Shown here piece after piece: positions 43,876-52,441 of a stretch of 64,000 nucleotides of DNA. A program made the position numbers and the translations under genes. Position 1 is the stretch's first letter. Every line of letters starts with the position of its first letter. Below the pieces are notes generated by a model that worked only from the letters and a program-made list of their open reading frames with translations, had not been told where the DNA came from and made no database searches. Source of the DNA: Streptomyces sp. NRRL F-5122 (GTDB taxonomy: Bacteria > Actinomycetota > Actinomycetes > Streptomycetales > Streptomycetaceae); assembly GCF_001507435.1 (NCBI RefSeq), contig NZ_LMWH01000244.1:1-64000 (forward strand). Reading direction: 5' to 3'.

Positions 43876-44208
43876 ATGCCCAACAGCGGTTACACATACG
43901 TCTGCCCGTTCGACGAGTTGGAGGACGGCGTCCCCCGGCGGTTCGAGGTGGACGGCGTTCCCTTCGCCCTCGTCCATGCCGAGGAGGAGGTCTTCGCGAT
44001 CCACGACGTGTGCTCGCACAGCGCGGTCGCGCTCTCCGAGGGCGAGGTCGACGGCTGCACGATCGAATGCTGGCTGCACGCCTCGCGCTTCGATCTGCGG
44101 ACCGGCAAGCCCCTCGACCCGCCCGCGCGGATTGCCGTCCCGGTGTACCCGGTACGGATCGAGGACGCCGCGGTGTACGTGAGACTGGTCCCGGAGAGCG
44201 GACGATGA
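43876..44208 (+). CDS. Rieske-type [2Fe-2S] ferredoxin
   Basis: A 110-residue soluble Rieske protein with cluster ligands Cys46-x-His48 (DVCSHS) and Cys65-x2-His68 (ECWLHAS). Size and motifs match ferredoxin components of non-haem iron oxygenases. No oxygenase or reductase gene is adjacent; the only partner is a TetR gene overlapping by ATGA. GAGGTGA precedes ATG 43876. It might serve a redox partner elsewhere, including the P450 or hydroxylase 3-6 kb downstream, but nothing in the sequence shows that. Confidence 0.92.
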   Translation: MPNSGYTYVCPFDELEDGVPRRFEVDGVPFALVHAEEEVFAIHDVCSHSAVALSEGEVDGCTIECWLHASRFDLRTGKPLDPPARIAVPVYPVRIEDAAVYVRLVPESGR

Positions 44209-44819
44209 CCGTCCCGTCACAGGGTCCGGCGACCGAGCGGGCCGATGCGGCACGCAATCGGGCCCGGCTGCTGGAGGCGGCTGCACGGCTGGTGGCCGAA
44301 CGCGGCGCCGGGCAGGTGACGATGCAGGCGGTCGCGGAGGCGGCCGGCGTCGGAAAGGGCACACTCTTCCGGCGGTTCGGTGATCGGGACGGACTGCTGC
44401 TCGCCCTCCTGGACGAGGCCGAGGAGGCGTTCCAGGAGGCCTACACCTCGGGCCCTCCCCCGCTGGGACCGGGAGTGTCCGCGGCCGACCGGCTGGCGGC
44501 CTTCGGCTGCGCCCTGCTCGACCGCGCCACATGCACCTCGGACCGGGGCATGGCGCTGGTACGCCACGTGGACTGCGAGCGCCGTAGCGCCTCCCGGATC
44601 CACCACGCCTTCCACGGCCATGTCACGGCGCTGCTGCGGGAGGCGGGCGGCGGCGGGGACCCCGAGATGCTCGCCTTCGCCCTGCTCGCCTTCGCCGACA
44701 TCGATCTGTGGGACCGTCTGATGCGCGACCGCGGGATTCCCGCCGACCGTATCCGGGCCACCTGGCTGGATCTCGTGGGGCGGATGACGGGCACGGAGGT
44801 CGGTGCACCCACCTGTTGA
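44205..44819 (+). CDS. TetR-family regulator
   Basis: A 204-residue TetR protein with N-terminal HTH (LLEAAARLVAERGAGQVTMQAVAEAAGVGKGTLFRRFGDRDGLL region, residues 22-66) and a C-terminal domain without recognised ligand motif. It has a Cys-rich middle (CALLDRATCTSDRG, HVDCERR), unusual for the family, possibly thiol-sensing. ATG overlaps the Rieske ferredoxin stop, so the two are translated together and the regulator likely controls that small operon. Confidence 0.9.
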   Translation: MTVPSQGPATERADAARNRARLLEAAARLVAERGAGQVTMQAVAEAAGVGKGTLFRRFGDRDGLLLALLDEAEEAFQEAYTSGPPPLGPGVSAADRLAAFGCALLDRATCTSDRGMALVRHVDCERRSASRIHHAFHGHVTALLREAGGGGDPEMLAFALLAFADIDLWDRLMRDRGIPADRIRATWLDLVGRMTGTEVGAPTC

Positions 44820-45004
44820 GACCGGGTCGCCCGCATCGGGGGTTCTTTCACGGCGCGCCCTCCCGCCCGGCGATCGCGGCGCCCGGCCACCGGCCCCCTG
44901 TGCCACCGGCCTCCTGGGCTACCTTCATGCCATGTGCGCAGCGGCTCCGCACGGGACGCCGCCCGCACAGCCATGTCTCTTCCAGCCCTGGACAGGAGCC
45001 CTCC

Positions 45005-46210
45005 GTGCGCTACGACATCACCGGCATCCGCGCGCAGTTCCCCGCCCTGGCCCCCGGCACCGCCCACTTCGACGGTCCCGGGGGCACCCAGACCCCTCAG
45101 CCCGTCATCCAGGCCATCACCGACGCACTCGCCCGGCCCCTGTCGAACCGTGGGCACGGAACCGCCGGAGAGCGCAACGCGGAGACCCTCGTCACGGAGT
45201 CCCGCCGCGCCATGGCGGACCTGCTCGGCGCGGAAGCGTCCGGGATCGTCTTCGGGCGCAGCGCCACCCAGCTGACCTACGACCTCTCGCGCAGCCTCGC
45301 CAAGGGGTGGCAGCCCGGGGACGAGGTCGTCGTCACCCGCCTCGACCACGACTCCAACATCCGTCCCTGGGTCCAGGCCGCGGAGCGGGCCGGAGCCGTC
45401 GTCCGCTGGGCCGACTTCGACCCCACGACCGGTGAACTGACCGTCGAAGACATCCGCGCCGTCCTGTCGGAGCGCACGCGGCTGGTCGCCCTCACCGCGG
45501 CCTCCAACCTCATCGGCACCCGTCCCCAGATCCCCGCCGTCTCCCGTCTGGTGCACGAGGCCGGGGCCCTGCTCCACGTCGACGGCGTGCACCACGCCGC
45601 ACACTCGCTGGTGGACCTCGAACAGCTCGGTGCCGACTTCTTCGTCTGCTCGCCGTACAAGTTCCTCGGTCCCCACCTCGGCGTCCTCGCCGCCGGTCCG
45701 GAGTTGCTGGAGACCCTGCACCCGGACAAGCTGCTGCCCTCCGCCGACACCGTGCCGGAGCGCTTCGAACTGGGCACGCTGCCCTATGAGTTGCTCGCCG
45801 GCACCCGTGCCGCGGTGGACTTCCTCGCCGGGCTCGACCCCGACGCCGCCGGCACCCGGCGCGCACGCCTGACATCGTCCTTCGCACAACTCGAGGCACA
45901 CGAGGCGACATTGAGGGCGCAGCTCGACAAGGGACTGTCCCAGCTCGGGCAGGTCACCGTGCACTCACGGGCAGCCGACCGTACTCCGACCCTGCTGATG
46001 ACCTTCGAGGACCGCAGCACGGTGGACGCCTACCGCTTCCTGGCCGAACGCAGTGTCAGCGCGCCCTCCGGGTCCTTCTACGCTCTCGAGGCATCCCGCC
46101 GGCTGGGCCTCGGGGACACCGGCGGGCTCCGGGTCGGCCTCGCGCCGTACAACGACTCCACCGACGTCGACCGACTGCTGGAGGGCCTCGCCGACTTCCT
46201 GCGGTCCTGA
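45005..46210 (+). CDS. Class V aminotransferase / cysteine desulfurase-like enzyme
   Basis: A 401-residue PLP enzyme of the SufS/CsdA-like superfamily, probably a cysteine desulfurase-like SelB-type protein (family TIGR01976 as I recall). The PLP Lys is in CSPYKFLGPHLG, with aldimine-supporting Asp-His in HVDGVHHAAH. FDGPGGTQTPQPV and NRGHGTAGERNAE are characteristic of this subgroup, which lacks the catalytic Cys loop of group I desulfurases. GTG 45005 has AGGAG upstream. Monocistronic; converges on the amidohydrolase. Confidence 0.88.
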   Translation: MRYDITGIRAQFPALAPGTAHFDGPGGTQTPQPVIQAITDALARPLSNRGHGTAGERNAETLVTESRRAMADLLGAEASGIVFGRSATQLTYDLSRSLAKGWQPGDEVVVTRLDHDSNIRPWVQAAERAGAVVRWADFDPTTGELTVEDIRAVLSERTRLVALTAASNLIGTRPQIPAVSRLVHEAGALLHVDGVHHAAHSLVDLEQLGADFFVCSPYKFLGPHLGVLAAGPELLETLHPDKLLPSADTVPERFELGTLPYELLAGTRAAVDFLAGLDPDAAGTRRARLTSSFAQLEAHEATLRAQLDKGLSQLGQVTVHSRAADRTPTLLMTFEDRSTVDAYRFLAERSVSAPSGSFYALEASRRLGLGDTGGLRVGLAPYNDSTDVDRLLEGLADFLRS

Positions 46211-46226
46211 GCGCCGACGAACTGCC

Positions 46227-46264
46227 GCCCGGCGTCCGCGCGATGCGATCCGCAGACGCCCGGC
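46227..46264. terminator. Hairpin between convergent aminotransferase and amidohydrolase
   Basis: Arms at 46227-46240 and 46251-46264 pair at 12 of 14 positions around a 10-base loop, in the 62-base gap between two convergent genes. Confidence 0.65.
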
Positions 46265-46272
46265 GTGCGGTG

Positions 46273-47313
46273 TCAGACGTGCTGCCGGTCTCCGGCGAGT
46301 GCGGGCAGCAGGCGCTGGGCGTTGTCGCGGTTGATGCTGCGACGCTGTTCCTCGTCCAGGGCGGGGTCGTTGTCGAGCGCGGGTGCGGTGACGCCCGTCA
46401 CCAGGTGGGCCGGGGTGGGAGGCCAGTCACTGCCGTAGAGGATCCGCGAGGAGCCCACGACGGACAGCAGACTCGGCGTCGCCGACGGCGACATGGGACC
46501 TGCCGTGTCGTAGTAGAAGCGATGCAGATGGTCGCGCACGCGGGCGGCTTCCACCTTCGGTGTCAGATGACCCCCGAACACCTCGAGCCGGCTCGCGATG
46601 TACGGGAGGAAGCCGCCTCCGTGCGGCAGGATGAAGGTGATGTTCGGGAAGCGGTCCAGGGTCCCGTTCATGATGAGGCTGATCCCGGCACGCGTCGTGT
46701 CCATCAGGAAGTCGCACAGGTACGGCGGGACGCCCGGCAGGTCCCCGTCCCCGCCGGGGACCTCCATGGGGTGCGTACTGACCACGGCGGAGCGCTCGTT
46801 CAGCTCCGCCATGATCCTGTCCTGGGACGGATGCCCGAGGTACAGGCCCTTCATACTGGTCCGCACGCTGACCCCGACGGCCCCTCGGTCGTCCATCCCG
46901 TAGCCGAGCGACCACGTCGAGAGTTCGGGGCTGTCGAGGAAGACGGGGGTGTAGAACGCGAAGCGGCCTGCGTGGCTGTCGGCCAGGTCTCCGGCGGCTT
47001 GCAGGGCGATACGAGCGCTCTCCTTGCGCAGCTTCGGGTCCTGCAGGCGCCCGAGCATCGCGACGGTGAACACACTGGTCCGGATTCCCGCCCCGTCCAT
47101 CAACGTCAGAGCCCGGTCGACGTCCCACTGCGTCCAGGGCGGCAGGTGCTTGCGATCGACGATGTCCTGCTTCTCCGCCCAGTCGATCCACTCCGGCGCG
47201 GTGTAGTGGTGGTGGACGTCCACCCGTGCGCGGCGCGCATCACCCTCCGCCGACCCACCCTGCCCGGCGCCGGCGGCCTGAGCCGCGCCGTCGGCCGTCT
47301 GCAGTGAAGTCAT
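46273..47313 (-). CDS. Amidohydrolase-2 family (ACMSD / resorcylate decarboxylase-like)
   Basis: A 346-residue TIM-barrel metalloenzyme. Metal ligands: DVHHHYTAPEW (H-x-H of strand 1) near residue 35, the HPMEVPGGDG region near 185 (strand 5 His), NGTLDRFPNITFILPHGGG (strand 6 His) near 235, and LYGSDWPPTP (strand 8 Asp) near 305. In the ACMSD/gamma-resorcylate decarboxylase group these hold a metal for non-oxidative decarboxylation; other members are hydrolases. Its start is 59 bases after the FAD hydroxylase stop, so the two form an operon, suggesting decarboxylation of an aromatic acid coupled to ring hydroxylation. ATG 47313 has a weak ribosome-binding site. Confidence 0.85.
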   Translation of the reverse strand: MTSLQTADGAAQAAGAGQGGSAEGDARRARVDVHHHYTAPEWIDWAEKQDIVDRKHLPPWTQWDVDRALTLMDGAGIRTSVFTVAMLGRLQDPKLRKESARIALQAAGDLADSHAGRFAFYTPVFLDSPELSTWSLGYGMDDRGAVGVSVRTSMKGLYLGHPSQDRIMAELNERSAVVSTHPMEVPGGDGDLPGVPPYLCDFLMDTTRAGISLIMNGTLDRFPNITFILPHGGGFLPYIASRLEVFGGHLTPKVEAARVRDHLHRFYYDTAGPMSPSATPSLLSVVGSSRILYGSDWPPTPAHLVTGVTAPALDNDPALDEEQRRSINRDNAQRLLPALAGDRQHV

Positions 47314-47372
47314 GGACAGGCCCCATTTCTGTGGTCGCACCGGAGGAATCGGGGTTCCCGGGCGTTGTTCGG

Positions 47373-48992
47373 TCAGCGCCCCAGGATCTGAAGGAGCGCC
47401 TCGGCCAGTTCCTTTTCCTTGTCCCGCGGCTCGCCCTCGGCCCGCCAGGCCACGAAGCCGTCAGGCCGCACGAGCACCGCGCCCGCGGGGGTCGTACCGT
47501 GCGCCGACGCCCAGTCCGGGCCGTCCCCGGTGTCCAGGTCGAACTCCTCGCCCGCGCCGATCGTGCAGGACTCCAGCGGCACGTTGAGTTTGGCGGCCAC
47601 GTTCTCGCCGGCTGTGCGCCAGGCCGCGTTCCCGCCGAGCAGGACGAAGGAGCGCTCGTACATGTCGACGGTCGACAGGGTGACACCCTGGCGGGTGACC
47701 CACAGATGGGGTGCACGCGTCCCGGGGTCCGCGCACAGCGACAGTTCGTCCGGGATGATGGGCTCCTCCGCCTTGGCGCCGACGACCGCCGCGGAGGCGT
47801 AGCGGTAGCCGAGCGCCACCGTCATCAGATCCGTCGAGTTGCTGGTCGCCGTCCTGGCGGTGTAACCGGGGTGCTGCTCACGGGCCGCCTGCAGCGTCGC
47901 GCGTGCGCTTGTGGCCTGCGCCACGGGGCGGCGCTCGGCCTCGTAGCTGTCCAGCAGCTTGGGGTCCGCCCAGCCGCGCAGCACCGCCGCGATCTTCCAG
48001 GCGAGGTTGTGCGCGTCCTGGATACCGGTGTTGGAGCCGAACGCGCCGGTGGGAGGCATCTCGTGCACCGAGTCGCCCATGAGGAACACCCGCCCGTCCC
48101 GGTAGCTGTTCGCCACCCGGTCCGCCGCGTGCCAGGGGGCCTTTCCGGTGATCTCGACGTCCAGATCGCGCACTCCGACCGCCGCCCGGATGTGCTCGGT
48201 GATGCGGTTGTCGGTGAAGTATTCGAGCGTCTGCCCGCGCTCGGGGAACCACGGGACGTGGAAGACCCACTGCTCCTCGTTGTCCACGGGCAGCAGCACG
48301 CCGTCACCCGAGGGCTCGGTGACGTAGCAGACGACGAAGTGCTCGTCGCCCGCCACCTCGCGAAGGAGCTTGCTGCGGAAGGTGACGCTGACGTTGTGGA
48401 ACAGGTCTCCCGAACCGGAGTGCTCGATGCCGAGTCGCTGGCGCACGGGGCTGCGGGGACCGTCGGCGGCGAGGAGGTAGTCGGCACGCACGGTGTGGGT
48501 CTCACCGGAGTCCCGGGCCTGCAGGACGGCGTTCACCCCGTCGTCGTCCTGGGTGAAGGACAGCAGCTCGGTGCTGAAGCGCACGTCTCCGCCGAGGCTG
48601 CGGGCGCCCTGGAGCAGTACCGGCTCCAGGTCGTTCTGGCTGCACGCGCACCGGAGGGTCGAGCACACGCCGTCCTCCGGCGGCCTGCCGGTCAGCCGTG
48701 CGGACAGCCAGCGGCGGTTGCCGCTGTTCAGGGTGTCCACCTGGAGGATGCCGTGGTTCCTCGACAGCGTCGCCGCGGCCTGCCGGATCGCGGGCTCGAG
48801 GCCCGCGGTGCGGAACAGCTCCATCGTGCGCATGTTGTTGCCCCGGCCCCGGGGATGTGCCGAAGTGGCCGTATGGCGCTCGACGACGCGGTGCTGCACC
48901 CCGAGTCTGCCGAGGAAAACGGATGCGGAGAGGCCCACGAGTGAGCCCCCCACGACCAGGACTGGCACGTAGTCGTTGCCGCGATCGTTCAT
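47373..48992 (-). CDS. FAD-dependent aromatic hydroxylase (PheA/TfdB/MhpA-type)
   Basis: A 539-residue class A flavoprotein monooxygenase. FAD-binding loop VPVLVVGGSLVGLSASVFLGRLG (GGxxxG in place of GxGxxG, common in this group), DG motif YLLAADGPRSPVRQRLGI near residue 165, GD motif RVFLMGDSVHEMPPTGAFGSNTGIQDAHNLAWK near 290, and a C-terminal thioredoxin-like domain (about 420-539) typical of phenol hydroxylase-like enzymes. ATG 48992 follows CGGAGGAG. It leads a two-gene operon with the amidohydrolase and is divergent from the P450, indicating joint control. Polyketide hydroxylases have the same architecture, so substrate is open. Confidence 0.92.
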   Translation of the reverse strand: MNDRGNDYVPVLVVGGSLVGLSASVFLGRLGVQHRVVERHTATSAHPRGRGNNMRTMELFRTAGLEPAIRQAAATLSRNHGILQVDTLNSGNRRWLSARLTGRPPEDGVCSTLRCACSQNDLEPVLLQGARSLGGDVRFSTELLSFTQDDDGVNAVLQARDSGETHTVRADYLLAADGPRSPVRQRLGIEHSGSGDLFHNVSVTFRSKLLREVAGDEHFVVCYVTEPSGDGVLLPVDNEEQWVFHVPWFPERGQTLEYFTDNRITEHIRAAVGVRDLDVEITGKAPWHAADRVANSYRDGRVFLMGDSVHEMPPTGAFGSNTGIQDAHNLAWKIAAVLRGWADPKLLDSYEAERRPVAQATSARATLQAAREQHPGYTARTATSNSTDLMTVALGYRYASAAVVGAKAEEPIIPDELSLCADPGTRAPHLWVTRQGVTLSTVDMYERSFVLLGGNAAWRTAGENVAAKLNVPLESCTIGAGEEFDLDTGDGPDWASAHGTTPAGAVLVRPDGFVAWRAEGEPRDKEKELAEALLQILGR

Positions 48993-49271
48993 CGCGTGTT
49001 CTCCTCCGGAGTCAGCGTCTGCGATTGAGACGGCCGTTGTCACCGGCCCGCTTCTAGTTCTTTGCCATGCGCTGCCGAGCGATATTCAGCGATCACCCGC
49101 ACAGCGGCACAAATGCCCCCGCCAAAGGTGGTGCGGTGCGTATCCGCAGGCAGGGGTCGTGCGATCGGGCGAATGGCGTTTACGGTCCATATCGCACCGG
49201 GCAATGCTGGGTCGAACGTCATATGTCCGCTGTCCCGTGGGCGAGCGGGAACATTCAGAAAGGCCGTGGGA
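48993..49271. promoter_or_regulatory. Divergent promoter region hydroxylase / P450
   Basis: These 279 bases separate the two oxygenase genes and are less GC-rich than the flanks (for example 49040-49095 and 49165-49200). An inverted repeat TGCGG-N7-CCGCA is at 49132-49148. No copy of the IclR palindrome found at 53644 and 54554 occurs here. Confidence 0.45.
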
Positions 49272-50549
49272 ATGACTCAGCTCGACGAACGGGACATGAC
49301 AGAGGCGACCGAGAGAGCGGCAGCGGCGGCATCACGTGGCGAGGCCTCGTACCGCGCCGACCCCTACCCGGTGTACGGGTGCCTGCGCGACACGGCGCCG
49401 GTGTGCCGGCTGTCCCCTCCGCACGGCGTGGAGACCTATCTGATCACGCGGTACGACGACGCGAAGGCCGCGCTGACGGATCCGCGCATCAGCAAGGACA
49501 TGTACGCGGCCATGGACGCGTACCACACCATTTTCGGGGACTCGTCCGTCGCGCTCGACGACAACATGCTCTTCTCGGACCCGCCCAAGCACACCCGGCT
49601 GCGGCGCATCGTGAACAGCGCGTTCAGCCCGCGCCGTATCGAGTCCCTGCGTCCCCGGATTCAGCAGGTCACCGACGAACTGCTGTCGCGGTGTTCCGGA
49701 TCCGCGCCGATCGATCTGCTGTCGTCCTTCGCATTTCCGCTGCCGCTCATCGTCATCTGCGAACTCATCGGTATTCCCGAGGAGGAGCGTGACGACGCGC
49801 AGAAGCGATGTGCGACGGTGGCACGTACCGGTTTCAGCAAGGCGGACAAAGAGAAACTCGCGGTGGCCGAGGGGGCTTTGCGGGACTATTTCGTCGAACT
49901 CATCGCGCGTAAGCGGAAGAACGCCACCGACGACCTGCTCAGCGATCTGATCCGGACGCAGGACGAGCAGGGCGCCATGAACGACGGCGAGTTGCTCTCG
50001 ACCCTCTGGGTGCTGCTCTTCGCCGGCCACAAGACCACGGCGTACCTCATCGGCAACGCCGTGTACAACCTGCTGACCCACCGCGACCAGCTGCGGGACG
50101 TCATGGCGGACCCCGAGCTCCTGCCGAACGCGATCGAGGAGATCATCCGCTTCGAGGGCTCGGTGGAGAACGCGACGTTCCGTCACGCGCTCGAGGACAT
50201 CACCATCAGGGACACCGTCATCCCCAAGGGTTCGCTCGTCCAGGTCGCCGTGGCCTCCGCCAACCGTGACCCGGAGAAGTTCGAGTCGCCGGACACCTTC
50301 GACATCAGGCGGAAGGGCCTGCAGAGCGCCCATCTCGGCTTCGGCAGCGGAGCGCACTACTGCCTCGGCGCGCCGCTGGCCCGTATGGAGATGCGGATCG
50401 CTTTGACCTCGCTCTTCGAGCGGTTCCCGAACATCGAACTGGCCGATCCCGCCGCGGAGACGGCGTGGCTCAAGGTGCCCTTCCCGGCGTTCCGGGGACT
50501 CGAGAAGCTTCCGGTGGTCCTCGAACCCGCGCGGACGCGCGGAGTCTGA
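49272..50549 (+). CDS. Cytochrome P450 (CYP107-like)
   Basis: A 425-residue soluble class I P450. Haem ligand Cys364 in FGSGAHYCLGAPLAR; the E-x-x-R pair is Glu290 and Arg293 (EEIIR); the I-helix oxygen-activation motif reads A251-G-H-K-T-T256, with Lys254 where an acidic residue is usual. ATG 49272 has AAAGG upstream; the open frame extends before it without family sequence. No dedicated ferredoxin is adjacent; the nearest is the Rieske protein at 43876, an unusual P450 partner. It is divergent from the FAD hydroxylase and convergent with the ring-cleavage dioxygenase. Confidence 0.94.
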   Translation: MTQLDERDMTEATERAAAAASRGEASYRADPYPVYGCLRDTAPVCRLSPPHGVETYLITRYDDAKAALTDPRISKDMYAAMDAYHTIFGDSSVALDDNMLFSDPPKHTRLRRIVNSAFSPRRIESLRPRIQQVTDELLSRCSGSAPIDLLSSFAFPLPLIVICELIGIPEEERDDAQKRCATVARTGFSKADKEKLAVAEGALRDYFVELIARKRKNATDDLLSDLIRTQDEQGAMNDGELLSTLWVLLFAGHKTTAYLIGNAVYNLLTHRDQLRDVMADPELLPNAIEEIIRFEGSVENATFRHALEDITIRDTVIPKGSLVQVAVASANRDPEKFESPDTFDIRRKGLQSAHLGFGSGAHYCLGAPLARMEMRIALTSLFERFPNIELADPAAETAWLKVPFPAFRGLEKLPVVLEPARTRGV

Positions 50550-50574
50550 CCCCGCCCGTCCGGTCGAGGGGGGT

Positions 50575-50605
50575 GGAAGCCGTCGCCCGTCGGGCGGCGG
50601 CTTCC
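50575..50605. terminator. Terminator between convergent P450 and dioxygenase
   Basis: Arms GGAAGCCGTCGCCC and GGGCGGCGGCTTCC (one G-T pair) with a 3-base loop, in the gap between two convergent genes. Serves both directions. Confidence 0.87.
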
Positions 50606-50667
50606 TGTCGTCCGGGCCTGCTCGCCCGTTCGGCGGGGCGTGCGCGCGGTCGTGCCGCCCGTCGCCG

Positions 50668-51525
50668 TCAGCCGGGCTGGAGGACGAAGTCGTACTCGGC
50701 GTGCAGATACGGCTGTTCGATGTGGCTGCCGTCGGGAGCGGTGCCCGCCGGCTTCTCGGTGAACCGCACGATGAGCGCGTCCTTCGTGCCGAAGACCACG
50801 TCGCTGTCCAGGTACTCGCTGCCCTCCTGGAACAGGTGGGTGATGAGCTTGCGGTACCCGGGCTCGTCGATGAGGAAGTGGACGTGCGCGGGCCGGAAGT
50901 AGCTGATGTCCGTCGCGCCGATCAGTTCGCCGACCGGTCCGTCCATGGGGATGGCGTAGCCCCGGGGCGCGATGGTGCGGATGCAGTAGGTGCCGTCCTC
51001 CCGGGCCTGGTACTTGGCCCGCAGCCGGGCTTCGTCGATCTCCGGGATCTGCGCCTCGTAGGCGCCGTCGGCGTCGGCCTGCCATGCGTCGAGGACGGCA
51101 GCGGGGACGGGCTTGCCGTCGACGTCGACGACCTTGCCGGTGACGAACAGAGGTGTTCCTGGGATGCCGTCCGACATGTCGAAGCCGTACGGGGCGGCGG
51201 GCGACCCGTCGATGTGGAACGGGCCGAGCACGGTTGCGGGCGTCGCCTGCTCCGAGAACCGGTTGTTCAACTGCACGACGAGCATGCTCAGTCCGAGGAC
51301 GTCGGAGGTGAGGATCAGTTCCTGGCGCTTGTCGTCGCTGATCCGGCCGGCTTCGGTCAGCCACTGGATCGCGGCCATCCACTCGTCCTCGGTCAGCTGC
51401 ACCTCACGGGCGAAGGCGTGCAGATGGCGGATCAGGGCGGTCATGAGCTCCGCCTGCCGGGGCGAGTGGGCGGTCGCCCAGCGCCGGGCGGCGAGGTCGG
51501 TGATGTTGTCCTCGTCGACGTACAC
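50668..51525 (-). CDS. Intradiol ring-cleavage dioxygenase (hydroxyquinol/catechol 1,2-type)
   Basis: A 285-residue non-haem Fe(III) dioxygenase. The N-terminal 100 residues form the helical dimerisation domain of catechol/hydroxyquinol dioxygenases (RHLHAFAREVQLTEDEWMAAIQWLTEAGRISDDKRQE). Iron ligands: Tyr in ADGAYEAQ, Tyr in PRGYAIPMDGP, and the two His of RPAHVHFLI. The N-terminal pattern and length resemble hydroxyquinol 1,2-dioxygenases, giving maleylacetate, but catechol cleavage cannot be excluded. GTG 51525 has AAAGGAG upstream. It is the third gene after the CoA-transferase and citryl-CoA-lyase-like genes. Confidence 0.9.
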   Translation of the reverse strand: MYVDEDNITDLAARRWATAHSPRQAELMTALIRHLHAFAREVQLTEDEWMAAIQWLTEAGRISDDKRQELILTSDVLGLSMLVVQLNNRFSEQATPATVLGPFHIDGSPAAPYGFDMSDGIPGTPLFVTGKVVDVDGKPVPAAVLDAWQADADGAYEAQIPEIDEARLRAKYQAREDGTYCIRTIAPRGYAIPMDGPVGELIGATDISYFRPAHVHFLIDEPGYRKLITHLFQEGSEYLDSDVVFGTKDALIVRFTEKPAGTAPDGSHIEQPYLHAEYDFVLQPG

Positions 51526-51598
51526 GATTGCGGCTCCTTTTCGGCGTTGCGGGTGCGGTGACGACGGTCCACGGCCCGACGGCCCGTAGGTGGCGCGG

Positions 51599-52441
51599 TC
51601 AGCCGTCGCGCCGGCCTTCGGCGAACGGTTGCGGGAGGTAGGGATCCGGCGGGACTGAGGTGTTGTTGAGGTCGACGGACAGGAAGACGTCCCGCGCGAC
51701 CGGGTGGCGGAGTTCCTCGGCGAGTTGGCCGATCAGTCCGGCCGTCCGGGCCAGCAGGGCGAAGCCGCGCAGCAGAGGAAGCGGAAGGCCCAGGTCGGCG
51801 AGGGCGGCGCCGCAGACTCCGGCTCCGTTCAGGGGGAGCGTCTTGCCGAGCACGGTCGGATGGACCCGGCCGATGGCGGCGAACAGCGACAGGTGCGGGC
51901 CGAACAGGCCTTCCTCCGTCGCGATCCGCATCAGCCTGGGCGTGCGGGGGTCGCCCTCCTTGTGCACATGGTGGCCGAGTCCGGGAACCAACGTGCCGGA
52001 CGCACGCCGCTCCCGCAGCGTGTGCAGGGCCACCGCGTCCCAGCCCGCCTCGTCGGCCGGCAGTGTCCCGTCCTGCGAGTCCAGCACCTCGTGCAGGAAC
52101 CTGCCGGTGTCCTCGGTGACTCCGAGGAAACGCGAGCCGCCTCCGAGCAGACCGGCGGCGAGTGCGCCCTGGACGGAGTCCGGCGCGGACAGGTAGGTCA
52201 GCCGGGTGACGATGGCGGTGGGGGTGAACCCGTGGTCGGCCAGCGCGGCGAGCACGGCCTCGAATACGCGCGTCTCCCCGGCGCTGGGGCGCCGCTGCAC
52301 GGCCAGCCAGAACGCCAGCTCGCCGAAGCCCACCGAGCCCATGATGTCGTCGGCGAGGTCATGGCCGAGGAGGGTGATGTTCTTCAGGTCGGACGCGCCG
52401 AGCGCGGTGGGGTACGCGGCGTCTGCGGTCGGCTCAGACAC
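51599..52441 (-). CDS. Citryl-CoA-lyase-like protein (citrate synthase superfamily)
   Basis: A 280-residue protein with a citrate-synthase-like fold but only about two thirds the length of true citrate synthase. Catalytic-type histidines appear in LVPGLGHHVHKEGDPRTPRL (the G-x-G-H-x-x-H-K-x-x-D-P-R pattern) near residue 150, with RDVFLSVDLNN at the C-terminus. This short form is annotated citryl-CoA lyase in bacteria and cleaves or joins an acetyl-CoA unit and a 2-oxoacid. GTG 52441 overlaps the CoA-transferase stop by 8 bases. Coupling to the CoA-transferase suggests lysis of an acyl-CoA derived from ring-cleavage product. Confidence 0.87.
   Translation of the reverse strand: MSEPTADAAYPTALGASDLKNITLLGHDLADDIMGSVGFGELAFWLAVQRRPSAGETRVFEAVLAALADHGFTPTAIVTRLTYLSAPDSVQGALAAGLLGGGSRFLGVTEDTGRFLHEVLDSQDGTLPADEAGWDAVALHTLRERRASGTLVPGLGHHVHKEGDPRTPRLMRIATEEGLFGPHLSLFAAIGRVHPTVLGKTLPLNGAGVCGAALADLGLPLPLLRGFALLARTAGLIGQLAEELRHPVARDVFLSVDLNNTSVPPDPYLPQPFAEGRRDG

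Noticed and set aside
43876..44819. Rieske ferredoxin as the electron acceptor of the hydrogenase
   Set aside because: It lies 12 kb away in its own operon with a TetR gene; nothing in the sequence links it to the hydrogenase.
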